Of a DNA stretch of 7,752 nucleotides, positions 1-6,122 are shown piece by piece. Made by a program: the position numbers and the translations under genes. Positions within the stretch are counted from its first letter, which is position 1, and the number at the start of each line of letters is the position of its first letter. Location: assembly GCA_902826945.1 (NCBI GenBank), contig CADEGS010000215.1, positions 1 through 7,752 on the forward strand. Direction: 5' to 3'. The notes beneath the pieces are model-generated. The model saw nothing but the letters and a program-made list of their open reading frames with translations. It was not told the DNA's origin and made no database searches. The stretch is from an uncultured bacterium (GTDB taxonomy: Bacteria > Planctomycetota > UBA1135 > GCA-002686595).

Positions 1-813
1 AAGTTCATGTTCGGTGACGCCGACGCGGTGATCACGATCGACATGAGCGAGTACATGGAGAAGCACAACGCCTCGCGGCTGGTCGGCGCCCCGCCGGGCT
101 ACGTCGGCTACGAGGAGGGCGGGCAGCTCACCGAGAAGGTGCGCCGGCGCCCGTACTCGGTGGTGCTGCTCGACGAGATCGAGAAGGCGCACCCCGACGT
201 CTTCAACATGCTGCTGCAGATCATGGAGGAAGGCCGCCTGACCGACTCGTTCGGACGGCACGTGGACTTCCGCAACACGATCCTGATCATGACCAGCAAC
301 CTCGGCTCGCACCTGGTCACCGCGGGCGGCGGGCTGGGCTTCGGCAAGACCTCGAACGAGGGTCGCGAGGAGGACCGACGCAAGAAGCTCAAGACCGACA
401 TCATGGTCGAGGTCGAGCGCCACTTCCGGCCCGAGTTCCTCAACCGGGTGGACGAGCTGATCGTCTTCAACCCGCTGACCGAGGAGGACCTGAAGACGAT
501 CGTGCACCTGCAGCTGGCCGAGGTCCTGACGCGCGCGCGGGAGCGCGGCCTGATGCTGGAGCTCGACGAGCGCGCCTTCGCCTTCCTCATCAAGAAGGGC
601 TTCCACTCCGACTACGGGGCGCGCCCGCTGCGCCGCGCGATCGAGCGCTACATCGAGGACCCGCTGGCCGAGGAGGTCCTGCGCCTGGGCGAGAACGCCA
701 CGGCCACGATCCGCGTCTCGGTCGAGGGCGAGATCGAGAAGGCCGAGAACCTGACCTTCACCCCCGAGACGAGCGTCCCGACCGAGGCCGACGAGGTCGA
801 GGCCGCCACCTGA
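1..813 (+). CDS. clpC: ATP-dependent Clp protease ATP-binding subunit ClpC, C-terminal part (5' end outside window)
   Basis: This is the second AAA+ module of a ClpC/Hsp100 unfoldase, which threads cytosolic substrates into the ClpP protease. Numbering from the in-frame Met at base 7, visible elements are the DMSEYMEKH segment (12-20), the pore-loop region GAPPGYVGYEEGG (27-39), Walker B VVLLDE (52-57), sensor-1 Asn98 in MTSN, the arginine-finger segment RPEFLNR (141-147) and sensor-2 GARPLRR (204-210). Walker A lies upstream of the window. An LGF tripeptide (110-112) sits where ClpC carries its ClpP-docking loop (VGF in Bacillus). That loop, plus GGQLTEKVRR, favours ClpC over the disaggregase ClpB, which lacks it. 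About 270 of the usual 810-850 residues are present. The protein ends in an acidic tail and is followed by a strong hairpin, so it is the last gene of its transcript. The first codon read, AAG at base 1, is internal. The family call is secure; the ClpC/ClpB distinction is nearly so. Confidence 0.95.
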   Translation, partial: KFMFGDADAVITIDMSEYMEKHNASRLVGAPPGYVGYEEGGQLTEKVRRRPYSVVLLDEIEKAHPDVFNMLLQIMEEGRLTDSFGRHVDFRNTILIMTSNLGSHLVTAGGGLGFGKTSNEGREEDRRKKLKTDIMVEVERHFRPEFLNRVDELIVFNPLTEEDLKTIVHLQLAEVLTRARERGLMLELDERAFAFLIKKGFHSDYGARPLRRAIERYIEDPLAEEVLRLGENATATIRVSVEGEIEKAENLTFTPETSVPTEADEVEAAT

Positions 814-834
814 GACGCGGCTAGCCCGCGCAAC

Positions 835-870
835 CGCGCCGCCCTGGGGCCCCGGCCCCAGGGCGGCGCG
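835..870 (+). terminator. Hairpin terminator after clpC
   Basis: A perfect 16-bp stem (835-850 pairing with 855-870) closes on a 4-base loop, CCCG, and begins 21 bases after the clpC stop codon. The trailing sequence CTCGTTTCC has only a short T run, so the U-tract is weak. Stem length and placement still make it the most convincing terminator in the window. Confidence 0.7.
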
Positions 871-1033
871 CTCGTTTCCGGCGGGTTCCGGGGGCGTCGC
901 TTCCCATCCCCGGGACGCACGCCCCCGCGGGGATCCGATTTCCTTGCCTCCGCCAGCGGCCAGGGTCCAGCCTGTGCGGCGCGGGCGGTGCATGCCGTCG
1001 GCGAGCGAGGTTGAGTCCGGGGGCTCCCGTCCC

Positions 1034-1042
1034 AAAGGAGGT
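1034..1042 (+). promoter_or_regulatory. Strong Shine-Dalgarno sequence before the 37-codon ORF
   Basis: AAAGGAGGT is an almost complete anti-16S match, and its AGGAGG core ends nine bases before the ATG at 1051. It is the strongest ribosome binding site in the window; most other genes here have weak sites or none. Its presence in otherwise unassigned DNA is the main reason to take the small ORF seriously. Confidence 0.6.
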
Positions 1043-1050
1043 AGTAGAGA

Positions 1051-1164
1051 ATGCCGAAGGAGGAAGTCCGGTCGGAGCACCGGGCCGTCCGGCGCGCGGT
1101 CCCGAACGGGAACCCGGGAACGCGCAGCGCGAGCCACGTCCAGGCTCGCGAGCCGGGCCTGTGA
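1051..1164 (+). CDS. Putative 37-residue basic small protein
   Basis: I do not recognise this product. Support is circumstantial. An AAAGGAGGT ribosome binding site lies at ideal spacing from the ATG, and a hairpin begins about 29 bases after the TGA. By hand count, codon-position GC is about 78/57/92% at positions 1/2/3, the pattern expected of real coding sequence in high-GC DNA. The peptide begins MPKEEV, is rich in Arg, and contains VPNG at residues 17-20. IF-1 proteins also begin M(A/P)KE(E/D) and carry (L/V)PN at residues 17-19, so a decayed infA copy is conceivable. However, the rest does not follow IF-1 and a full 72-residue frame would run through the hairpin. Its stop overlaps an in-frame alternative GTG of the DUF309 gene (GTGA, 1161-1164), which could allow coupling. 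It may equally be a leader peptide or a chance ORF. Confidence 0.35.
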   Translation: MPKEEVRSEHRAVRRAVPNGNPGTRSASHVQAREPGL

Positions 1165-1192
1165 GCTCTACCGGTGCATTGCTCCTCTCGGT

Positions 1193-1224
1193 GGGCGAAG
1201 GCCATCCCACGGTGGCCTTCGCCC
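1193..1224 (+). terminator. Terminator-like hairpin upstream of DUF309 gene
   Basis: GGGCGAAGGCCA (1193-1204) pairs perfectly with TGGCCTTCGCCC (1213-1224). A further C-G and T-G pair may form inside the eight-base loop, leaving a 4-base CCAC loop. The following bases, CTTGCCTCT, are pyrimidine-rich but not a proper T tract. Together with the hairpin at 835-870 it delimits a possible short transcription unit. Confidence 0.5.
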
Positions 1225-1265
1225 CTTGCCTCTCCCCCGCGCGGCGCGACCGCAGCGCCGACCCC

Positions 1266-1619
1266 GTGAGCTCCGCTTCCACCCTCGAGGCCGCCCGCTC
1301 GCTCTTCAACCAGGGGAGCTTCCTCGCCGCCCACGAGCTCCTCGAGGAGCTGTGGGAGGAGACGAGCGGCCCCGACGCCGACTGCTACAAGGGCCTGCTG
1401 CAGGCCGCGGTGGCGCTGCACCACCTGGCGCAGGGAAACTCCGAGGGCGCGCTGCGGCTCTACCGCGGGCACCGGCGCTACCTCGCGTCCTACCTGCCGG
1501 AGCACCTCGGCCTCGACCTCGCCGCCTTCCTCGAGGGGATGCGCGCGCACTTCGAGCCGCTCGTGCGCGGCGCGGGCGAGCCCGCGGGGGCGCCGCCGCG
1601 GCTCGAGCGCCGCGCGTGA
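1266..1619 (+). CDS. DUF309 domain-containing protein
   Basis: The 117-residue product matches the DUF309 family (function unknown), a small helical protein. The signature is clear: FNQGSFLAAHELLEELWEE (residues 14-32) with the conserved His-Glu and Trp, then YKGLLQAAVALHHLAQGN (41-58), then GALRLYRGHRRYL (61-73). The frame is open further upstream, but the GTG at 1266 is preferred because the conserved domain starts about a dozen residues later. An alternative in-frame GTG at 1161 would add 35 residues translated through the 1193-1224 hairpin. Neither start has a good ribosome binding site. The gene lies 52 bases ahead of dprA in the same direction and may be co-transcribed with it; no functional link is known to me. 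The Pro/Arg-rich last ~17 residues fall outside the domain. Confidence 0.85.
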   Translation: MSSASTLEAARSLFNQGSFLAAHELLEELWEETSGPDADCYKGLLQAAVALHHLAQGNSEGALRLYRGHRRYLASYLPEHLGLDLAAFLEGMRAHFEPLVRGAGEPAGAPPRLERRA

Positions 1620-1671
1620 CGGATCCGCAACGGCCGGCGCAACCGCGGCGCGCCGCGCGCGTCCTCTGGGC

Positions 1672-2796
1672 ATGGACCCCGCGGATTCCCCGCGCGCCGG
1701 CCATGCCGTGCGCGCGCTGCGGCTGGCCCGCGCGAGCCCGTCCTTCCCGCGCGAGCTGACGCAGGTGGCCGCGCCTCCGGAGGAGGTGTGGGTGCGCGGC
1801 CGGCTCGAGCTGCTCGCCCCCGCCGCGCGGATCGCGGTGGTCGGGACGCGCGCGCCCACGCCCTACGGCGAGCTGCAGGCCGAGCGCTTCGGCGCGGCGC
1901 TGGCGCGCGCCGGCTGCGTCGTCGTCAGCGGCCTGGCGCGCGGCGTGGACGCGTGCGCGCACCGCGCGGCGCTCGACGCGGGCGGCGCGACGATCGCGGT
2001 CCTGGGATCGGGCGTCGATCGGCCCTGGCCGGGTGGCGCGCTCACCGAGCGCATGGCGCGCGAAGGGCTCCTGCTGTCCGAGCTGCCGCCCGGCGCGGCC
2101 CCGCGGCGGCACCACTTCCCGCTGCGCAACCGGCTCCTGGCAGGGCTCGCGCGCGCGGTGGTCGTGATCGAGGCGGCGCACGCATCGGGCTCCCTGATCA
2201 CGGCGCGCTGGGCGGTCGACCTCGGGCGCGCGGTGTTCGCGCTGCCCGGGCGCGTGGACCAGCCGATGGCGCGCGGCTGCCATCGGCTGCTGCGCGAGGG
2301 AGCCCAGCTCGTCGAGTCGCCCGAGGAGCTCCTGGCCGAGCTGGGCCTGGCCCCCGGGGTGCCCGAGGCGTCGGCGCCGGACCACGCCCTCCTGCGCGCG
2401 CTCGAGGGCGAGACGCTGCGGCCCGAGGAGCTGGCCCGGCGCACGCGCGCGGAGCTCCCGGCGGTGTTGTGCGCGCTGGTCGAGCTGGAGCTCGCCGGCT
2501 GGGTCGCGCGCGCTCCGGGCGGCGGCTGGCGGCGCGCGCCGCGGGCGGCGGGCCGTGGGCCGCCCGAGCCAGGACCCGGAGCTGGCGAAGGAGCCGCGAG
2601 GCGGGGACCGGGGGCGGCGAGGCGGCGCGGAGGCTGCTCCCCGCGCGCGGGGCTCAGCCGACCCCGGCGAACAGCGCCTCGAGCGCCAGCATCGCGGCCG
2701 CGATCAGCGCGCACGAGCCGACGAAGACGACGAAGCGGCGCGGGACGCTGCGCAGCGCGCGCGCGTCGTTGGCGTCCGCATAGAAGGCGCTCATGA
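1672..2796 (+). CDS. dprA: DNA-processing protein DprA (with run-on C-terminal tail)
   Basis: DprA/Smf binds incoming single-stranded DNA and loads RecA during natural transformation. The 374-residue product lacks an N-terminal SAM domain and begins with the usual lead-in FPRELTQVAAPPEEVWVRG (25-43). The Rossmann-like domain shows VVGTRAPTPYG (56-66), SGLARGVDACAH (86-97), GSGVDRPWP (112-120), SELPPG (136-141), FPLRNRLLAGL (149-159), SGSLITA (172-178), GRAVFALPG (185-193) and GAQLVESPEEL (210-220). A winged-helix DML1-like domain occupies roughly 238-288. After about residue 290 the sequence becomes Arg/Pro/Gly/Ala-rich without family resemblance and overlaps the opposite-strand membrane gene by 143 bases. 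No forward frame has a stop between about 2540 and 2780, so the tail is likely unselected read-through. The ATG has no clear ribosome binding site. Whether the organism is competent cannot be told from here. Confidence 0.93.
   Translation: MDPADSPRAGHAVRALRLARASPSFPRELTQVAAPPEEVWVRGRLELLAPAARIAVVGTRAPTPYGELQAERFGAALARAGCVVVSGLARGVDACAHRAALDAGGATIAVLGSGVDRPWPGGALTERMAREGLLLSELPPGAAPRRHHFPLRNRLLAGLARAVVVIEAAHASGSLITARWAVDLGRAVFALPGRVDQPMARGCHRLLREGAQLVESPEELLAELGLAPGVPEASAPDHALLRALEGETLRPEELARRTRAELPAVLCALVELELAGWVARAPGGGWRRAPRAAGRGPPEPGPGAGEGAARRGPGAARRRGGCSPRAGLSRPRRTAPRAPASRPRSARTSRRRRRSGAGRCAARARRWRPHRRRS
2639..2652 (-). terminator. Possible terminator of the membrane-protein operon
   Basis: A perfect 14-base palindrome (CCCCGCGCGCGGGG) begins one base past the stop codon of the 67-residue membrane protein, reading on the minus strand. 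It can fold as a 5-bp stem with a 4-base loop. There is no T tract, and it lies inside the run-on tail of dprA. Such palindromes can arise by chance in DNA this GC-rich. Confidence 0.28.
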
Positions 2797-2857
2797 CGAC
2801 GATCGCCGCGGAGAGGACCAGGAAGAAGGCCAGGTGCGAGAGCAGGCGACCGCTCAT
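2654..2857 (-). CDS. Small two-helix membrane protein of unknown function
   Basis: The 67-residue product is not a family I recognise. It has two evident transmembrane segments, about residues 8-27 (LAFFLVLSAAIVVMSAFYA core) and 43-63 (VVFVGSCALIAAAMLALEALF core). They are joined by a charged loop containing DANDARALRSVPRR, which suggests the loop faces the cytoplasm under the positive-inside rule. The start is well supported: its ATG overlaps the TGA of the upstream membrane gene (ATGA), and GAGGAG lies six bases before it, inside the upstream coding region. Both point to translational coupling and a shared stoichiometry. The protein may be a subunit or accessory of the 288-residue neighbour; that is inference. 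Its 3' end overlaps the tail of convergent dprA. Confidence 0.8.
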   Translation of the reverse strand: MSGRLLSHLAFFLVLSAAIVVMSAFYADANDARALRSVPRRFVVFVGSCALIAAAMLALEALFAGVG

Positions 2858-3720
2858 GCGGAGCTCCTCGCCGGCGCGTCCGGCGTGCTCGCGGCGTTCG
2901 GGCGGGACTCCTCGGGCGGGGCGTCCACACCGTCGGCGCGGTCCAGCCAGCGGCGCTCGCCCACGCCCCACACGTCGAGCAGGGCGAGCACGTTGAGCAG
3001 GCCCGCCAGGCACCCGATGAGGAGCCCGACGTCGGCGTGGGGCATCTCGTGCGTCACCGGGGGGCGGCCCGAGACGAGCTCGGCGCCGAGCGCCGGCAAT
3101 CCGACCAGGAACTGGCCGGCCCAGTAGTAGAAGTGGCGCTCGCGGCTCAGGTTCGAGCCCTCGGCGAGCCACGTGCCCCAGGCGAAGAGCCCGACCAGCA
3201 GCGCGAAGACGATCGCCGCGCGCCGGCGGCGGCCCTGGAGCCAGTGGCCGAGCCCGGGCACGGCCCACGCCGCCGCGACGTGCAGCGCGGGAGCGGTCGC
3301 GCCCGAACGCAACGGCCGGGGCGCGCGCGCGGCGAGGTGGGCGTGCGCCATCAGGAAGGCGTTCGCGACGCCGGAGAGCCCGGCCAGCATGCTGCCCAGG
3401 TGGATCGTCGCCGGGTACGGCCGCGGCTGGCCGGTGCCGAAGCCCGCGACCTTCATCTGCGCGATCATGGCGCCGAGGTTGCCTACCTCGGGCGAGAGCA
3501 GCGTGGCGAAGGCGCTGCGCAGCTCGGGGTCGAGGAACTCGAAGGTGCGCCCCTGGCAGAGGAGCCAGCCGAGCGCGAAGAGGCCCTCGACCACGACGAA
3601 CGCGGCCAGCGCGAATCCGGCGCGCCCGAGGAGCAGGTGCCCGGCCCCCGGGACGAGCCAGGTGGCGACGGCCACGGTCGTGGGATCGGCGCGCGGCTCG
3701 GACGGGGAGGGCTCGGCCAT
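2854..3720 (-). CDS. Multi-pass membrane protein, DUF6677-like, with internal duplication
   Basis: This 288-residue integral membrane protein resembles the uncharacterised DUF6677 family; I assign it from memory of the PGxGHxxxGR signature, so the family name is tentative. Two copies of a ~36-residue unit are visible. Residues 19-54 contain VPGAGHLLLGRAGFALAAF and residues 150-185 contain VPGLGHWLQGRRRRAAIVF. They match at about 18 of 36 positions, including W, VPG, GH, GR and GLFAxG. Likely membrane segments are near 35-55, 105-126, 166-184, 198-215 and 230-250, plus weaker hydrophobic stretches leading into each PGxGH motif. N- and C-terminal tails are polar and rich in Pro/Ser/Glu. No catalytic residues are evident. 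The ATG at 3720 lacks a Shine-Dalgarno sequence, but a -10-like TACCAT lies ten bases upstream. It is first in an operon with the 67-residue protein. Confidence 0.82.
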   Translation of the reverse strand: MAEPSPSEPRADPTTVAVATWLVPGAGHLLLGRAGFALAAFVVVEGLFALGWLLCQGRTFEFLDPELRSAFATLLSPEVGNLGAMIAQMKVAGFGTGQPRPYPATIHLGSMLAGLSGVANAFLMAHAHLAARAPRPLRSGATAPALHVAAAWAVPGLGHWLQGRRRRAAIVFALLVGLFAWGTWLAEGSNLSRERHFYYWAGQFLVGLPALGAELVSGRPPVTHEMPHADVGLLIGCLAGLLNVLALLDVWGVGERRWLDRADGVDAPPEESRPNAASTPDAPARSSA

Positions 3721-3730
3721 GGGGAGCGAG

Positions 3731-3759
3731 ATGGTACGGCCGGGCGCGGGGGATGTGGA
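3731..3759 (-). promoter_or_regulatory. Predicted promoter of the membrane-protein operon
   Basis: On the minus strand, TACCAT (3736 to 3731) forms a -10 element. TCCACA (3759 to 3754) lies exactly 17 bases further upstream and matches the -35 consensus at four of six positions. Only ten bases separate the -10 from the ATG, so the expected start point would give a leader of about three bases or none. This fits the lack of a ribosome binding site. Confidence 0.45.
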
Positions 3760-3827
3760 GCGGGGCGGGCCTCCTGGCTCGCGCCGCGCATCGCCTCGCG
3801 CGGCCGCGCGGCTGCGCGGCCCAGGGG

Positions 3828-3880
3828 GGCGCCGCTCGGCTCCGCGGCTCGCGCGCCGCGCGGAGGCCGCGCGCGGCGCC
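3828..3880. repeat. Nested inverted repeats in the divergent intergenic region
   Basis: Between the divergent membrane operon and the thioesterase gene, GGCGCCG (3828-3834) is repeated inverted at 3874-3880. Inside it, CTCCGCG (3840-3846) is repeated inverted at 3859-3865. The arms could form a cruciform or a binding site, but base composition here is almost entirely G and C, so chance pairing is likely. Confidence 0.25.
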
Positions 3881-3913
3881 GCCCGTCCCTTCGCGGCCGT
3901 CGCGCCGGCCCAC

Positions 3914-3919
3914 TACGAT
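3914..3919 (+). promoter_or_regulatory. Predicted -10 element of the thioesterase gene
   Basis: TACGAT lies eight bases before the GTG start codon in a region otherwise nearly free of A and T. No -35 match is convincing at 16-18 bases upstream. If used, transcription would begin at or beside the start codon, giving a leaderless mRNA. Confidence 0.4.
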
Positions 3920-3927
3920 GCGCGCCC

Positions 3928-4335
3928 GTGTCCGCCGCCCACGAGCACCGCCTGCACGTCCGCTACGCCGAGACGGACCAGATGGGCGTGGTCTATCACG
4001 CGAACTACCTCGTCTACATGGAGGAGGGCCGCACGCGCATGCTGGCCGAGCGCGGCGTCCCCTACCACGAGCTCGAGCGGCAGGGCTGGGCGCTCGTCGT
4101 GCGGAAGGCGGAGGTGCGCTACCGCGCCGGAGCGCGCTACGGCGACGAGCTCGTCGTGCGCACCTTCGTCGAGCGCTTGGGCGGCGCGTCGATCCTGCTG
4201 CGCTACGAGCTCGAGCGCGCCGCCGACGCGACGCTGCTCGCCACGGGCTCGACCGAGCTCGCCTGCGTGGACCTGAAGGACCCCGCGCGCGCCCCGACGA
4301 TGCTGCCGGAGCACCTGCGCGGCAGCCTGGGCTGA
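3928..4335 (+). CDS. ybgC: YbgC-like hotdog-fold acyl-CoA thioesterase
   Basis: This 135-residue cytosolic protein belongs to the 4-hydroxybenzoyl-CoA thioesterase/YbgC hotdog family, which hydrolyses acyl-CoA thioesters. The active-site segment is textbook: VRYAETDQMGVVYHANYLVY (residues 11-30). Asp17 is the expected catalytic acid, followed by His24 and Asn26, and then MEEGRTRML along the central helix. The second half, with RYRAGARYGDELVVRT and STELACVDL, provides the remaining sheet strands. Length is normal. The GTG at 3928 is chosen because it places the catalytic Asp at the usual distance from the N-terminus and follows a -10-like TACGAT; the frame stays open upstream but in low-complexity sequence. 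The nearby ATG at 3918 is in another frame. In E. coli, ybgC travels with tol-pal genes; none are seen here, so a Tol link is unsupported and the natural substrate is unknown. Confidence 0.9.
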   Translation: MSAAHEHRLHVRYAETDQMGVVYHANYLVYMEEGRTRMLAERGVPYHELERQGWALVVRKAEVRYRAGARYGDELVVRTFVERLGGASILLRYELERAADATLLATGSTELACVDLKDPARAPTMLPEHLRGSLG

Positions 4336-4357
4336 CGAGGAGGAAGAACGGGGCCCG

Positions 4358-4374
4358 GCCGGACCCGGTCCGGC
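4358..4374. terminator. Probable bidirectional terminator between convergent genes
   Basis: GCCGGAC (4358-4364) pairs with GTCCGGC (4368-4374) around a three-base loop. It lies between the converging stop codons of the thioesterase and the zinc-ribbon gene. Read on the minus strand, the stem is followed by a pyrimidine-rich stretch containing GTTCTTCCTCC, so it may serve the minus-strand gene better. Confidence 0.45.
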
Positions 4375-4400
4375 GTCGCGGACGAGTGCTGGCTTCCGCC

Positions 4401-4649
4401 TCAGGCGGAGAGCGGCGGATCGGGATAGTCGTCGGCGTCGTCGCCGTCGTCGAAGGCGAAGCCCATCTGCAGGCCGCTCTCCTCCTCCACCCGGTCGGCG
4501 CCGAAGCGCGGCAGGAGCGGCGGCACCGCGTCGAGCACGCGGTCGCGGCACGTCGGGCAGTGCTCGCCGGTCTCCAGCAGGTTGAAGCGCGGCGGCTGCT
4601 GGACCGCCTGGCCGCAGGTGAAGCAGAGGGTCTCCCGGGAGCCTTTCAT
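4401..4649 (-). CDS. Small zinc-ribbon-like protein with two CxxC motifs and acidic tail
   Basis: I do not recognise a named family. The 82-residue product begins MKGSRETLCFTCGQAVQQ and holds two CxxC pairs, CFTC (residues 9-12) and CPTC (31-34). They are separated by 18 residues, the layout of a four-cysteine zinc ribbon. A hydrophobic-basic stretch follows (RDRVLDAVPPLLPRFG). The C-terminus is strongly acidic, with FAFDDGDDADDYPD near the end. This could be a zinc-binding adaptor or a transcription/translation-associated factor, but that is speculation. The frame is open to an ATG at 4745, giving 114 residues. The shorter start is preferred because the extra 32 residues are mostly Gly/Pro/Arg and would cover an inverted repeat, although the segment KFAPTPVDPSG just before Met looks somewhat coding-like. 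No clear ribosome binding site precedes either start. Confidence 0.65.
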   Translation of the reverse strand: MKGSRETLCFTCGQAVQQPPRFNLLETGEHCPTCRDRVLDAVPPLLPRFGADRVEEESGLQMGFAFDDGDDADDYPDPPLSA

Positions 4650-4686
4650 GCCGCTGGGATCGACGGGCGTGGGCGCGAACTTGAGC

Positions 4687-4719
4687 CCCGGGGCGAGGCC
4701 GGGCCTGGCCGGCCCCGGG
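4687..4719. repeat. Inverted repeat between zinc-ribbon gene and cysteine desulfurase gene
   Basis: CCCGGGGC (4687-4694) is matched exactly in inverted orientation by GCCCCGGG (4712-4719). An inner GGCC/GGCC pairing (4697-4700 with 4707-4710) extends the stem. It lies between two divergent start codons (4649 minus, 4787 plus), where an operator could sit, or it may be part of a longer minus-strand coding region. High GC content makes chance pairing plausible. Confidence 0.3.
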
Positions 4720-4774
4720 AGGCGTCCTGGGCGGCCGCCGGGCATGCCCGGTCGGGCCGCTCCGGCCGCCCGCC

Positions 4775-4780
4775 TAGGAT
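4775..4780 (+). promoter_or_regulatory. Predicted -10 element of the cysteine desulfurase gene
   Basis: TAGGAT ends six bases before the GTG start at 4787. The usual distance from a -10 to the first transcribed base would put transcription start on the GTG itself, which would make the mRNA leaderless. No convincing -35 hexamer is present, and there is no Shine-Dalgarno sequence. Confidence 0.42.
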
Positions 4781-4786
4781 GGCGGC

Positions 4787-5947
<1,161 letters not shown>

Positions 5948-5969
5948 GGGGCGTCCGGCGGACGTCCCC
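5948..5969 (+). terminator. Possible terminator after cysteine desulfurase gene
   Basis: Immediately after the stop codon, GGGG plus CGTCC (5948-5956) pairs with GGACG and CCCC (5960-5964 and 5966-5969). The stem has a single bulged T at 5965 and a three-base loop. No T tract follows. It would separate the desulfurase transcript from the downstream carrier gene, which has a promoter-like element of its own. Confidence 0.35.
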
Positions 5970-6084
5970 GGCCGCGCTCCAGCGCGCGACCGCGCGGAGC
6001 CGATGGGCCCCTGGCGACGCCCGGCTCGCGGCGGCGGACCTTCCCGGCGCGCGGCCCTGGTGGCTCCGGCGCGCCGGTCCTAGA

Positions 6085-6090
6085 TACAAT
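6085..6090 (+). promoter_or_regulatory. Predicted -10 element of the A-type carrier gene
   Basis: TACAAT, within TAGATACAAT, is the best -10 match in the window (five of six bases of TATAAT) and one of very few AT-rich stretches. It lies 32 bases before the ATG at 6123, so a leader of about 25 bases is expected. The only Shine-Dalgarno candidate is a weak GAGG at 6106-6109. No clear -35 is seen. Confidence 0.5.
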
Positions 6091-6122
6091 CCGGAGCCTC
6101 TCCCCGAGGCTCTCCGCAACCC

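Larger units (their letters stand above)
871..1265. other. Spacer without a recognised gene between clpC terminator and DUF309 gene
   Basis: This interval contains no recognisable protein family on either strand. It does contain an inverted repeat ATCCCCG/CGGGGAT (906-912 and 928-934, 15-base loop), a strong Shine-Dalgarno sequence (1034-1042), a 37-codon ORF (1051-1164) and a terminator-like hairpin (1193-1224). The sequence GTGAGCTC occurs twice, at 1161 and 1266. The long open frames running across it on both strands have low-complexity Arg/Ala/Pro/Gly products and look like high-GC artefacts. I saw no -10 element of the TANNAT type before the small ORF. A structured small RNA is possible, but no known RNA family could be recognised. 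Confidence 0.5.

Noticed and set aside
1060..1071. GAGGAAGTCCGG resembling the conserved RNase P RNA segment GAGGAAAGTCCGG
   Set aside because: One base is missing, and neither the other conserved RNase P blocks nor a molecule of the required length (about 350-400 bases) is seen around it.
821..1309. Long minus-strand open frame through the clpC-DUF309 spacer
   Set aside because: Its translation is low-complexity Arg/Gly/Ala/Pro sequence without any family signature, as expected of non-coding high-GC DNA; it also crosses two hairpins.
3037..3927. Upstream extension of the thioesterase frame
   Set aside because: It runs antisense to the membrane protein and would give an N-terminus of several hundred residues unrelated to a ~135-residue hotdog enzyme.
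5948..6122. Possible remnant of iscU between the desulfurase and carrier genes
   Set aside because: The 175-base gap is too short, and translation shows none of the IscU cysteine motifs.
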